A DNA stretch of 59,551 nucleotides. It comes from Bacteroidales bacterium. Lineage in GTDB: Bacteria; Bacteroidota; Bacteroidia; Bacteroidales; UBA932. The translations under genes and the position numbers were made by a program. The notes below the pieces were generated by a model. It was given only the letters and a program-made list of their open reading frames with translations, was not told where the DNA came from and made no database searches. Below, in pieces: positions 1 to 8,749 of this stretch (its first letter is position 1; every line of letters starts with the position of its first letter). The stretch lies in assembly GCA_017544005.1 (NCBI GenBank), contig JAFYEZ010000047.1, positions 1 to 59,551 on the forward strand, in the 5' to 3' direction.

Positions 1-1
1 C

Positions 2-1423
2 ACCGAGTATGTGGATTCCATCAAGGAAGACATTGCCTGGCTGGGTTTCCATTGGGATAAGGAACTCTATGCGAGCGACTACTTCGACCAGCTCTATGCC
101 TGGGCCGAAGAACTCATCCAGCGCGGCCTGGCCTATGTGGACGACCAGACCCAGGAAGAGATCAGCGCGGGACGCGGCACCGTGGAGACTCCGGGCAAGG
201 AGAGCCCCTGGCGCAACCGCACCCCCGAAGAGAACCTCAGGATCTTCCGCGAGATGCGTGACGGCAAATATCCCGACGGGGCCAAGGTACTCCGCGCCAA
301 GATAGACATGGCACATCCCAACATGATGTTCCGCGACCCTATCCTCTACCGCATCAAACACGCGCATCATCATCGCACCGGGGACAAATGGTGCATCTAC
401 CCGATGTACGACTACACCCACGGCCAGTGCGACTCCATAGAGCATATCACCCACTCCATCTGTACCCTCGAGTTCGACGTGCACCGGCCGCTCTACGACT
501 GGTTTATCGAGAAGCTCGAGATCTTCCCCTCGCACCAGTACGAGTTTGCCCGCCTGAACCTCACCCACACGGTGATGAGCAAGCGCAAGATGCTGGAACT
601 GGTGAAGAATGGCTATGTGGATGGCTGGGACGACCCGCGCATGCCGACCATCTGCGGTCTGCGCCGCCGCGGCTACACGCCGGAGAGCATCCGCGCCTTT
701 GCCGAGAAGGTGGGTGTGGCCAAGCGGGACAATATCATTGACCTCTCGCTGCTCGAGTGGTGCGTCCGCGACGACCTGAACCGCCGCGCCAACCGCTACA
801 TGGCCGTGATCGACCCGGTCAAACTGGTGATTGACAACTGGAAGGAGGGCGAAGTGGAGTGGTTCAACGCCCCGCTCAACCCGGAGGCGCCGGAAGGCCC
901 CTTCCGCCGCGTTCCCTTCACCAAGGAGATGTATATCGAGCGCGCCGACTTCATGGAGGATGCGCCCAAGAAGTACTTCCGCCTGAAACCCGATGGCGAA
1001 GTCCGCCTGAAATACACCTATATTGTCAAGTGTGTCAGCTTCCAGAAAGACGCCGAGGGCAACGTCACCGAGATCCACTGCACCTACGACCCCACCAGCA
1101 AGCCGGGCGCGGGCGAGTGGCGCTCCGTCAAGGGCACGATCCACTGGGCATCGGCTACGCACAGCGAGAAGATCCGCGTCAACCTCTTCGACCGCCTCTT
1201 CACCGAGGAGAAGATGGGCGAACTTCCTGAAGGCGTGGATTATAAGAGCTATCTCAACCCGGATTCCCTCGTCGTGAAGGAGGTTTGCTACGCGGAACCC
1301 GACCTGCTGAAGGACGCCAGCGGCATCGCTGTCCAGTTTGAGCGGCTGGGCTACTTCTTCAAAGACAGCAAGAACGGCGGCTACAACAAAGTCACCGGCC
1401 TGAAGGACACCTTTAAACTGTAA
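2..1423 (+). CDS. glnS: Glutaminyl-tRNA synthetase, 5'-truncated by the window edge
   Basis: Class I aminoacyl-tRNA synthetase that charges tRNA-Gln with glutamine in the cytoplasm. The reading frame enters from outside the window and 473 codons are visible. The visible part starts just after the N-terminal HIGH region. It contains the GlnRS-type stretch FDVHRPLYDWF, the KMSKS-like signature VMSKRK near base 570-590, and the beta-barrel anticodon-binding C-terminus. GlnRS is about 550 residues, so roughly 80 residues are missing. The frame ends in TAA and is followed by a long hairpin shared with the convergent capsule operon. Identification is firm; only the start is unseen. Confidence 0.96.
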   Translation, partial: TEYVDSIKEDIAWLGFHWDKELYASDYFDQLYAWAEELIQRGLAYVDDQTQEEISAGRGTVETPGKESPWRNRTPEENLRIFREMRDGKYPDGAKVLRAKIDMAHPNMMFRDPILYRIKHAHHHRTGDKWCIYPMYDYTHGQCDSIEHITHSICTLEFDVHRPLYDWFIEKLEIFPSHQYEFARLNLTHTVMSKRKMLELVKNGYVDGWDDPRMPTICGLRRRGYTPESIRAFAEKVGVAKRDNIIDLSLLEWCVRDDLNRRANRYMAVIDPVKLVIDNWKEGEVEWFNAPLNPEAPEGPFRRVPFTKEMYIERADFMEDAPKKYFRLKPDGEVRLKYTYIVKCVSFQKDAEGNVTEIHCTYDPTSKPGAGEWRSVKGTIHWASATHSEKIRVNLFDRLFTEEKMGELPEGVDYKSYLNPDSLVVKEVCYAEPDLLKDASGIAVQFERLGYFFKDSKNGGYNKVTGLKDTFKL

Positions 1424-1436
1424 GAAGGTTTCATAA

Positions 1437-1518
1437 GCCGCCGCATGGCGGAGACGCGCAATAGCGAAGCAAGGACTTTTTCGTCCGAGCGAAGCTATTG
1501 CCGCGAAGCCAAGGCGGC
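1437..1518. terminator. Long imperfect hairpin between convergent genes
   Basis: Three nested inverted segments are visible: GCCGCC (1437-1442) with GGCGGC (1513-1518), CAATAGC (1459-1465) with GCTATTG (1494-1500), and GGAC (1473-1476) with GTCC (1483-1486) around a T-rich apex. It fills the gap between glnS and the convergent cpsB-type gene and probably ends transcription from both sides. It has no classical U tract, so a REP-like repeat is an alternative. Confidence 0.5.
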
Positions 1519-1520
1519 TC

Positions 1521-2267
1521 CTAGAAAAGCATCTCGTTATTCTGGGCTAACTCCCTGACCTTCTCAAACTGGGCGGGAGAAACCTTGAAATCCGCATAGC
1601 GGGCCATCTGGCGCGCGGCGTGGATGTCGCTCGCCACGAACGAATACCAGTCGTGGTCCAGGAAATACTTCAGGTTGGCCAGCGAATCGGGGCCGTAGGC
1701 GCCCGAGAGCGACTGGATATTCAGCTGGAACTTGCACCCCATCTCCTGCAACTGCTCCAGCTCCTCCACCCCGCGCGGCCGCTTTTTGCCGCCGAAATAG
1801 AAGATATAGCGCTCCGGATGGGCCAGCACCGGCGTAAAGCCGTCCTGCACCAGCCGGAAAATGGTCTCCAGCAGCCCGGGGCTGCGGACACCGTAGGACA
1901 TCTCCACGAGAATGTGCTGATTGCTGTAGTGCAGCAGGTCCGTCAGCGAATCGAAATACTCGTCCATCATATACTCCGAGGCCAGGTGCAGGGAAATCTT
2001 CCCGGCCAGGTCCTCGGGCAGCGTGGCCACCAGGTGGTCGAAGCGCAGGCGCAGCTCGGCCGCCTTGTTGGGGAACATGGTGGAGACGTGGGGCGTCAGG
2101 ATAAAGCGCTCCACCCCTTTCGCGTGCATGGCGCGCAGGATGGCCACGGAATCCGCAAACTCCCCGGCGCCGTCATCGACACCGGGGAGAATATGGGAGT
2201 GAACGTCGCAGCGGAGTCCGATGTCCGCAAACGAATAGTGGTTTCTATTGGCGAAAAACCGGAACAT
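1521..2267 (-). CDS. CpsB/CapC-type tyrosine-protein phosphatase (PHP fold)
   Basis: Metal-dependent phosphatase of the PHP superfamily, 248 residues, the usual length for the CpsB/YwqE family. Its expected role is to dephosphorylate the tyrosine tail of the partner kinase and so control polysaccharide chain length. The metal-binding signature DVHSHILPGVDDG lies at residues 21-33, TPHV follows near 60, and further His/Asp ligands appear in LAHPERY and SDIHA. It is the last gene of the wza-wzc-type operon, 11 bp after the kinase stop. The substrate assignment rests on family knowledge and position. Confidence 0.9.
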   Translation of the reverse strand: MFRFFANRNHYSFADIGLRCDVHSHILPGVDDGAGEFADSVAILRAMHAKGVERFILTPHVSTMFPNKAAELRLRFDHLVATLPEDLAGKISLHLASEYMMDEYFDSLTDLLHYSNQHILVEMSYGVRSPGLLETIFRLVQDGFTPVLAHPERYIFYFGGKKRPRGVEELEQLQEMGCKFQLNIQSLSGAYGPDSLANLKYFLDHDWYSFVASDIHAARQMARYADFKVSPAQFEKVRELAQNNEMLF

Positions 2268-2278
2268 CTTCCTCAGAA

Positions 2279-4822
2279 TCAGGCATTGTCAGTCGAAGTA
2301 TGCTCGGGGTTGACGGCCTCTTTCTTCTTGCGCTTCTTCTTCCAGAAGGCAATCTTGTCTTTCAGCTTCTCGGGGACCTTGGTCTGCTTGAGCTTGGCCT
2401 CGTCGAAACCGTAGCCATAGCCGTAACCATAGCCGTAGGTACCGCGGCCGCCGTAACCGCCATAGCCGTAGTGGCCATAGCCGTAGCCGTTCGAGTAGCC
2501 GTAGGTATGCGAAGACATGTCAATGCCGTTGAGCACGATAGCCACATTCTTCAGCTTGCCCTGGGCCACGATGTTGTCCAGTTCGGAGACGAACTTCAGC
2601 GCCGTCACGCCCGAGCGGACCACCAGCAGGTTGGCATCCACATAGGAGTTGATCACCACGGAATCGGCCACCGGCAGGTACGGCGAGCTGTCGAAGATGA
2701 TGTAGTCGTAAGGCATCTCCTTGACCTTGCCGATAAACTCCTTCATACGCTCGGACTCAATGAGTTCGGAAGGGTTCGGCGGCACGCTGCCGGCAAAGAT
2801 CACATCCAGGCCGGCGACATTGTTCAGGTCGTGCTGGATCAGCGGTTCAATCTCGTTCGTGCGGCGGATCAGGTAGGAGACTACGCCGTGCGTATGGCTC
2901 TTGATGCCCAGCATCTGGCCCAGACGCGGCTTGCGCAGGTCCACACCGACCAGCAGCACCTTCTTGCCAGCGTGGGCCAGCGAAGCGGCGATGTTGGCGG
3001 CGATGAAGGTCTTACCCTCGCCCGGCGAGGAGGAGAGCACCTGATAGACGCGGTACGGGTAGTAGCGGAAGTTGGAACGCAGCACGCGGAGCGCCTCTTC
3101 GTGCGGGTCGCGGCCGTTCGGGCGGATCAGATGGTCTGCCTCGTCGGTCAGCGGGATGGAGGCGATCACCGGCAGCGAAGTGCGCGTGGTGACATCGGTC
3201 TTGCCGTCCACCGAAACGCGCATCATCTGCTTGAGGTAGAACCAGCCCGGCGGAATGATGAAGCCCAGCAGGAAGGCCAGCAGGAGAATCATCTTCTTGT
3301 TCGGGGCGGTAGGATAAGCCGTATTGGCAGCCGGATCCACGATCTTGCACTGGTCGGAGATGGAATAGAGGGCGATCAGGGCCTCCTCCCGCTTCTGCTG
3401 GAGCAGAATGTAGAGCGGCTCCTTGATCTGCTGCTGGCGCTCGAAGGTGGAGAGGGCGAGCTGCTGCTCCGGAATATTGGAGATGCGGCGCTTGCCTTCG
3501 CGCAGCTTGCTTTCAATATTGGATTTCTGCAGGCCGTAGGATTTCTCCAGGTTCTTGACGGAGGCGCGGATGCTCACGAGCAACTCGTTGATCTGCTGGT
3601 CTGCCGCCACCACCAACGGGTTGGAGTCGCTGGAGCTGGCCGCCATGCGGTTGCGCTCCATGACCAGCGTGTTGTACTGGTTGATGGTTGCATTGAGTCC
3701 CGTGTCGGCAATTCCGATGTTGGCCGGAATCACCGTGCGGGCATTGTTCATGTGCTCGACATATTCGCGGATAATGCCCAGCAGTTCGATCTGCAGGTTG
3801 ACCTTGTTCAGTTCGGATTCATACTGCTGGTCGGTGGTCAGCGAGAGGCTGGACTGCGTGGAAACGTCCACCACGGTCTGGGAACGGCGGTACCGCTGGT
3901 ACTGGCCCTCGATCTGCCCCAACTCCTTGGAGATGGTCTGCAGACGCTCATCCAGGAAAGCGATGGTATTGTTGGTGGACTTGTTGCGGAAGGAACGGGC
4001 GTCCTCGTTGTACTGGTAAATCAGGGCATCCAGGATCGCCTCGCAGCGCTTGGGAAGAATGTCCTTGTAGGTCAGCGCGATGACATCCGGCTGGGTGTAG
4101 GACTTGGCCCCGACGGTGGCCACATTCAGGTTCTTCATCAGGGACTTGGCCATCAGCAGCGAGCTGCGCATCGAGACGGTGTAGGTCTTTTCGTAGTCGA
4201 AACGGGTGACGCCGGTGGGCCGGATGGCGAAGTTGTGTTCCCAGAGGGGAATTTCCTCGCCAAAGGTATATTCCTTGTCTTCAAAGGGATACTTTCCCTG
4301 CTGAAGCTTGATGGCTTTGATGCGGAAGTGGACGCTGTCGGTGGGGACAAAGGAGATCACCGCGTTGGCCGGGGTGGGGAAATTCTCCTCGCCGTCATAA
4401 ATCAGCGTGAAGGGCGAAGCATCGAGGTCGAAGATGATGGGCTTGGCGATCCGGTCGCGGCCGTAGACGTAGTTCAGGCCGAGCTGCTCCACCACCCGCT
4501 GCATCAGCGTGCGGGAGCGCAGGATGGCCATTTCGTTGTCGGCCTTGCTGGTCTTGGTGATACCCGTAATATCCTTCAGCAGCGCAGTTTCCGCAGAACC
4601 CATGTTGTCTCGGTTGACAATCACGATGGTATTCTGCGCCGTGTACTGGGTGCGGGTCACCTTGATATAGGCGAAGGCCGCCACGAGGCAGACCAGCACC
4701 GAGAGGATGATCCACCAGCGGAGTCCCCAGACGACGGAGAGGATGCTCTTTATGTCAAATTGCGAGGAGCCCTGTTCTTCCGTAAGGACTTCCTTGCCAG
4801 GCAGTTTGGAATTGCTGTCCAT
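2279..4822 (-). CDS. Wzc-type polysaccharide co-polymerase / tyrosine autokinase
   Basis: Inner-membrane protein of 847 residues that regulates capsule or exopolysaccharide polymerisation and export. There is an N-terminal Wzz domain with a membrane segment near residues 35-55, a long periplasmic coiled-coil region, a second membrane segment near 505-525, and a cytoplasmic BY-kinase domain. The Walker A motif SSPGEGKT is near residue 600, Walker A' (VGVDLRKPR) near 626 and a Walker B-like IIFDSSP near 711. The C-terminus carries a Tyr/Gly-rich tail with about 12 tyrosines at residues ~769-809, the expected autophosphorylation cluster. It lies between the Wza-type exporter and the CpsB-type phosphatase. 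The length is typical for a fused Wzc. Confidence 0.95.
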   Translation of the reverse strand: MDSNSKLPGKEVLTEEQGSSQFDIKSILSVVWGLRWWIILSVLVCLVAAFAYIKVTRTQYTAQNTIVIVNRDNMGSAETALLKDITGITKTSKADNEMAILRSRTLMQRVVEQLGLNYVYGRDRIAKPIIFDLDASPFTLIYDGEENFPTPANAVISFVPTDSVHFRIKAIKLQQGKYPFEDKEYTFGEEIPLWEHNFAIRPTGVTRFDYEKTYTVSMRSSLLMAKSLMKNLNVATVGAKSYTQPDVIALTYKDILPKRCEAILDALIYQYNEDARSFRNKSTNNTIAFLDERLQTISKELGQIEGQYQRYRRSQTVVDVSTQSSLSLTTDQQYESELNKVNLQIELLGIIREYVEHMNNARTVIPANIGIADTGLNATINQYNTLVMERNRMAASSSDSNPLVVAADQQINELLVSIRASVKNLEKSYGLQKSNIESKLREGKRRISNIPEQQLALSTFERQQQIKEPLYILLQQKREEALIALYSISDQCKIVDPAANTAYPTAPNKKMILLLAFLLGFIIPPGWFYLKQMMRVSVDGKTDVTTRTSLPVIASIPLTDEADHLIRPNGRDPHEEALRVLRSNFRYYPYRVYQVLSSSPGEGKTFIAANIAASLAHAGKKVLLVGVDLRKPRLGQMLGIKSHTHGVVSYLIRRTNEIEPLIQHDLNNVAGLDVIFAGSVPPNPSELIESERMKEFIGKVKEMPYDYIIFDSSPYLPVADSVVINSYVDANLLVVRSGVTALKFVSELDNIVAQGKLKNVAIVLNGIDMSSHTYGYSNGYGYGHYGYGGYGGRGTYGYGYGYGYGFDEAKLKQTKVPEKLKDKIAFWKKKRKKKEAVNPEHTSTDNA

Positions 4823-4831
4823 GTGCGATTA

Positions 4832-5620
4832 CTATTTAAACCGGATTATGAGGGTGATGACGGTGACCAGCGTCGTGATGGAGGAGAGCACCGTGGACCA
4901 GAGCGAGGTGGCGGCGGTGCCCTGCATCACGCGGGTAGCGCTCTGCGGCACGTAAATCACGTCGTTCTGGTGCATATAGAAGTAGGGCGAATTGAGGATG
5001 TCGCTCTTGGTCAGGTCAATCTTGATGTGGGTCTGCTTGCCGTCCACGTCGCGGATCAGGATGATGTCGTCACGCTTGGCGGTCAGCAGCAGGTCGCCCG
5101 CCTTGCCGAGGGCCTGCAGGATGGTATTGCGCTCGCCGTCCATCACATAGGTACCCGGGTTGCGGACCTCGCCGAGGATCGTCACCTTGTAGTTCATGAA
5201 GGAGACCGATACCACCGGGTCCTTGATCAGACCGCCGTCGCGCAGCAGGTCGGTGATCTTCTTGACCAGGTCCACGCGGCGCATGCCCTCCACCTTCATA
5301 CGGCCGAGGCCCGGCATGTCGATGCAGCCGTCCGAATCCACCAGGTAGGGCACCACGGACTGGGAGGTCGTGTAGCCGCTGCTGGTGTTGTCGCTCAGCG
5401 TGAAGTTGTACGGCGAGATGATGGATTTGTCCGGACCGGAAATCAGGATCTGGAGCTTGTCGTCCTTCATGATGACCGGTTCGTACTGTTCCTCGATCTT
5501 TTTCATCTCCGTCTGGTCGATATCCTGGAAATAGAGGATATCCTTGGGAGAGGTGCAGGAAACGGCAAACCACCCCAGGGCGAGGAGCAGCAGCCATTTA
5601 AGATTTGCTATGTTTTTCAT
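4832..5620 (-). CDS. Wza-type polysaccharide export lipoprotein
   Basis: Outer-membrane polysaccharide exporter subunit, 262 residues. The chosen start gives a lipoprotein signal peptide ending in WFAVSC; a longer frame upstream begins with an implausible sequence. A Poly_export domain follows (residues ~40-140), with SLBB-like segments later (VTILGEVRNPGTYVMDGE) and a hydrophobic C-terminal segment typical of the Bacteroidota type. It is shorter than E. coli Wza (about 380), as usual in this phylum. First gene of the operon with the kinase (9 bp gap) and phosphatase. A TATATTTG element at 5648-5655 fits as its promoter. Confidence 0.93.
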   Translation of the reverse strand: MKNIANLKWLLLLALGWFAVSCTSPKDILYFQDIDQTEMKKIEEQYEPVIMKDDKLQILISGPDKSIISPYNFTLSDNTSSGYTTSQSVVPYLVDSDGCIDMPGLGRMKVEGMRRVDLVKKITDLLRDGGLIKDPVVSVSFMNYKVTILGEVRNPGTYVMDGERNTILQALGKAGDLLLTAKRDDIILIRDVDGKQTHIKIDLTKSDILNSPYFYMHQNDVIYVPQSATRVMQGTAATSLWSTVLSSITTLVTVITLIIRFK

Positions 5621-5647
5621 GACGAAAAGATGCTTCTTATCAATCTG

Positions 5648-5655
5648 CAAATATA
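5648..5655 (-). promoter_or_regulatory. -7 promoter element for the capsule export operon
   Basis: On the minus strand the sequence is TATATTTG, matching the Bacteroidota TAnnTTTG element, about 28 bases upstream of the wza-type ATG. A matching -33 TTTG was not found because upstream bases belong to fabG. Confidence 0.55.
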
Positions 5656-5671
5656 ACAAAAGAAAACGGAA

Positions 5672-6418
5672 TTACATCGCCATGCCGCCGTCCACCTGAA
5701 TCACCTGTCCGGAGACATACGAAGCGAGGTCGGAAGCGAGGAAGACGCAGACCTTGGCCACCTCATCCGGCGAGCCGCCGCGGCGCATCGGGATGCCGGC
5801 TTCCCAGGCCTTGAGGGTCTCGGGCGGCATCTGGGCGGTCATCTCGGTGAGGATGAAGCCCGGGGCCACCACGTTGGCACGGACGCCACGCGGGCCGAGT
5901 TCCTTGCCGATGCTCTTGGCCAGGCCGATCATGCCGGCCTTGGAGGCCGAATAGTTGCACTGCCCGGCATTGCCATGAACGCCCACCACGCTGCTGATGT
6001 TGATGATGGAACCGCTGCGCTGCTTCATCATGACCGGCGAGACGGCGTGGATGAAGTTGAAGGCGCTCTTGAGGTTGACCGTCAGCACGCTGTCCCACTG
6101 TGCCTCGGTCATGCGGACCATCAGGCCGTCGCGGGTGATGCCGGCGTTGTTGACCAGAATATCCACCCTCCCCCACTGAGCCACGACCTGCTCCACGGCC
6201 GCGTGCGCCTCGTCAAATGAAGCGGCGTTGGAGGCTACGGCCAATACCTTGACGCCCAGTGCCTCCAGCTCTTTGCAGGTAGCCTGGGCCGTTTCGTCGA
6301 TGGCCAAATCCGTGAATGCAATATCCGCCCCCTCGGCTGCCATCGCCAGCGCGATGCTCTTGCCGATTCCGCGGGCTGCGCCCGTGATGAGGGCAACTTT
6401 TCCTTCGAGCAATTTCAT
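5672..6418 (-). CDS. fabG: 3-oxoacyl-[acyl-carrier-protein] reductase
   Basis: NADPH-dependent short-chain dehydrogenase of type II fatty-acid synthesis, reducing 3-oxoacyl-ACP. The product is 248 residues from the ATG at 6418; a longer upstream frame was rejected because it overlaps rimO and lacks family sequence. The cofactor motif GAARGIG lies at residues 12-18, NNAG near 90, catalytic Ser in NISSVVG and the YSASK active-site pair around 155-159. It lies 10 bp after rimO at the end of the nusB operon. Other SDR reductases look similar, but length and motifs fit FabG well. Confidence 0.9.
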   Translation of the reverse strand: MKLLEGKVALITGAARGIGKSIALAMAAEGADIAFTDLAIDETAQATCKELEALGVKVLAVASNAASFDEAHAAVEQVVAQWGRVDILVNNAGITRDGLMVRMTEAQWDSVLTVNLKSAFNFIHAVSPVMMKQRSGSIINISSVVGVHGNAGQCNYSASKAGMIGLAKSIGKELGPRGVRANVVAPGFILTEMTAQMPPETLKAWEAGIPMRRGGSPDEVAKVCVFLASDLASYVSGQVIQVDGGMAM

Positions 6419-6428
6419 AACCGTTGTT

Positions 6429-7751
6429 TTAAAGCGGCTCGCCGAGCAGGTCGTACTCCCCGGCTGCCGCAATCTTGCAATCAGCAAATGTACCGATAAT
6501 TTGGGAAGATTGCAACCCCCGCGCACGGAATTCAGCTTCGCTGACCAGAATCTCCCCGTCCACTTCGGGCGATTCCCCCTGCGAGCGGCCGGTCAGCACG
6601 CCGTCCGAGACGCTGTCGAAGAGCACGCGGGCGGTGGTACCAATCCGCGAGCGGTTGTACGCCGCGGAGATGGCGCTCTGAAGCTCCATCAGGCGGTCGT
6701 AACGTTCCTGCTTCACCTCGGGCGGAACCTCATCTTTCAGATTCTCAGCGCCCCAGGTCCCCTCCTCTTCCGAGTACTGGAAGGCTCCGAGCCGCTCAAA
6801 ACGGGCCTCTCGGACAAAGTCCAGTAGCTCCGCGAAGGCGGCCTCATCCTCGCCGGGATGGCCCACCATCAGCGTGGTGCGCAGCACGACGCCGGGCACC
6901 TTCCGCCGGATCTTCTCAATCAACGCGCGGATTTCGGCCCCGGTGGTGGAGCGGCGCATTGCCTTGAGCACCGGATCGGCGATATGCTGCAGCGGAATGT
7001 CCAGGTACTTGCAGAGTTTGGGTTCGGTGGCCATCAGATCGAGCACCTCCTCCGGAAACCCGTCGGGATAGGAGTAGTGCAGCCGGATCCACTCGATGCC
7101 GGGAATCTGCGCAAGCTTTTCCAGGAGCGGCGCGAGCATCCGCCTGCCATAGAGGTCCAGGCCGTACCAGGTGGTGTCCTGGGCAATGACAATCAGCTCC
7201 TTGACGCCGGCGGCGGCCAGGCTTTGGGCCTCATCCACCAGTTGTTCCATGGGAACGGAAACGTGCGGGCCGCGAATGAGCGGGATGGCGCAGTAGGAGC
7301 AGCGCCGGTCGCACCCCTCGGCAATCTTCAGGTAGGCATAGTGCGAAGGCGTGGTGAGGTGGCGCCGGGCCCGGAGGTCCGCCCGCTCGGCAACGCCCAG
7401 GGCGGCCAGAATGCCCGCCGTATCGGCAGCGCCGAAGAAACCGTCCACCTCGGGAAGCAGCTCCGGAAGTTCCCGAGCATAACGCTGGGCGAGGCACCCG
7501 AAGACGAACAGCCGGCGGATCTGCCCCTCCCCTTTGGCCCGGGCCGCCTGGAGAATCATCTCGATGGACTCCTCCTTGGCATCCCCGATAAAGCCGCAGG
7601 TATTGATCAGGACGGTATCGACGCCGGCCGAGGCAAGGTCCTCTCCCTCAGGCGAAATCTCCCATCCTGCCGCGGCCATCTGCCGCAACAGGTGTTCGGA
7701 GTCCACCCGGTTCTTGGAGCACCCCATGGTGATCAGCTGCACCTTCGCCAT
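6429..7751 (-). CDS. rimO: Ribosomal protein S12 methylthiotransferase
   Basis: Radical-SAM enzyme that adds a methylthio group to the conserved aspartate of ribosomal protein S12. It has 440 residues. The N-terminal UPF0004 cluster cysteines appear in MGCSKNRVDSE (Cys11), NTCGF and FGCLAQ. The radical-SAM CxxxCxxC is CDRRCSYC near residue 145, followed by a C-terminal TRAM domain. The RVDSE sequence after the first cysteine distinguishes RimO from MiaB. It is flanked by the DUF5606 gene (9 bp) and fabG (10 bp). Confidence 0.95.
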   Translation of the reverse strand: MAKVQLITMGCSKNRVDSEHLLRQMAAAGWEISPEGEDLASAGVDTVLINTCGFIGDAKEESIEMILQAARAKGEGQIRRLFVFGCLAQRYARELPELLPEVDGFFGAADTAGILAALGVAERADLRARRHLTTPSHYAYLKIAEGCDRRCSYCAIPLIRGPHVSVPMEQLVDEAQSLAAAGVKELIVIAQDTTWYGLDLYGRRMLAPLLEKLAQIPGIEWIRLHYSYPDGFPEEVLDLMATEPKLCKYLDIPLQHIADPVLKAMRRSTTGAEIRALIEKIRRKVPGVVLRTTLMVGHPGEDEAAFAELLDFVREARFERLGAFQYSEEEGTWGAENLKDEVPPEVKQERYDRLMELQSAISAAYNRSRIGTTARVLFDSVSDGVLTGRSQGESPEVDGEILVSEAEFRARGLQSSQIIGTFADCKIAAAGEYDLLGEPL

Positions 7752-7760
7752 GGCCGTACA

Positions 7761-8186
7761 CTATTTCGCTTCCTCTTTCTCCTCTTCGTCGTCCGCGAAA
7801 TCCAGCGAAGCGTACTGACGCAGGCAGTTGTACCACTCGAGGACCTTCTTCATGTGCGAGACATAGAAGCGGTCGCCGTCGTAGTCGGGCACGGCCTTGT
7901 CAAAGAAGGCGCGGATGGCCTTGGGATCGGCCTTGGCGGAGAGTGCCTCGCCGCCGGCGAGTTCAGCGGCCATCTTGCGGAAGACCTCCTTCAGCGGAAG
8001 TTCCTCTTCCAGGGTAAAGATGGAGATGTCGCCCAGGGCGGAAACGCGGGCGTGTGCGCCCAGGGTGGTACGTTTGCCGTTCTCAAGGGATTCGACAATC
8101 ATGCCGGCTTTGCCATGGGCCAGGTAACGGAAGAGTCCGTGTTCACCGGAAACGGATACAATTCTTTTTAAATCAGTTTTTTCCAT
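7761..8186 (-). CDS. DUF5606 domain protein
   Basis: A 141-residue Bacteroidota-restricted protein. The N-terminal half (LKRIVSVSGEHGLFRYLAHG) resembles a small beta-barrel, followed by an alpha-helical part and an acidic Glu-rich tail (DDEEEKEEAK). No catalytic motif is visible. Its start overlaps the last 19 bases of coaE, so the two are probably translationally coupled. It is consistently found near coaE and yajC in this phylum. Function unknown; no signal peptide, so cytoplasmic. Confidence 0.85.
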   Translation of the reverse strand: MEKTDLKRIVSVSGEHGLFRYLAHGKAGMIVESLENGKRTTLGAHARVSALGDISIFTLEEELPLKEVFRKMAAELAGGEALSAKADPKAIRAFFDKAVPDYDGDRFYVSHMKKVLEWYNCLRQYASLDFADDEEEKEEAK

Positions 8187-8749
8187 ATACTATTCAATTG
8201 CGGGAGCAAGGGTTGCTCACCATCGTTTTCCAAAATAAAATCGGCTTTTGCGCGCCGCTGCGCTTCGCTCCACTGCGAGGCCATCCGCTGCAGGACCGCC
8301 TCCCGCGGAGCGCCGTCCCGGGCCATCACCCGGGCCAGGCGGATCTCATCGGGCGCGCTGACCACCAGTACTTTGTCATAAATGTCGCGGTACTGCGGAT
8401 GCTCCAGCAGGATGGCGGACTCCAACACGGCGAAGGGGCCGCTCTGGCGGGCCTTCCAGGCCGAAAAGTCGCGAATTACGGCTGGATGAACCTTCTCCTC
8501 CACCTGCGCGCGGAGGGCCGGATCGGCAAACAGACTGGCGGCCAGTGCCTTGCGGTCAAGCTTTCCATCCGCTCCAAGCACATCCCTGCCCGCGAGCGCA
8601 ACCACTTCTGCAAGCAGCTGCGGATCCTCGTCGTAGAGCGCCTTGGCGCGTGCATCGCAGTCATAGGCGGGGCATCCCATGGCACGCAGCATCGCCACGA
8701 CAAAGGATTTGCCGCTTCCGATACCGCCGGTGCAGAGGAGAACCTTCAT
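8168..8749 (-). CDS. coaE: Dephospho-CoA kinase
   Basis: Catalyses the last step of coenzyme A synthesis, phosphorylating the 3'-hydroxyl of dephospho-CoA with ATP. The 193-residue length is normal for the family. The P-loop GGIGSGKS is at residues 8-15, the CoA-binding YDCDARAK near 29-36, and the lid-type region follows with ARVMARDGAPREAVLQRM. The start codon overlaps the ybbR-like stop by one base (TGATG), and the end overlaps the DUF5606 gene. Confidence 0.94.
   Translation of the reverse strand: MKVLLCTGGIGSGKSFVVAMLRAMGCPAYDCDARAKALYDEDPQLLAEVVALAGRDVLGADGKLDRKALAASLFADPALRAQVEEKVHPAVIRDFSAWKARQSGPFAVLESAILLEHPQYRDIYDKVLVVSAPDEIRLARVMARDGAPREAVLQRMASQWSEAQRRAKADFILENDGEQPLLPQLNSIWKKLI

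Noticed and set aside
2300-5656. An open frame of over 1100 codons on the plus strand
   Set aside because: It is antisense to the Wzc- and Wza-type genes, has a His/Val/Gly-biased shadow sequence and no family motif. High GC makes long antisense frames common here.
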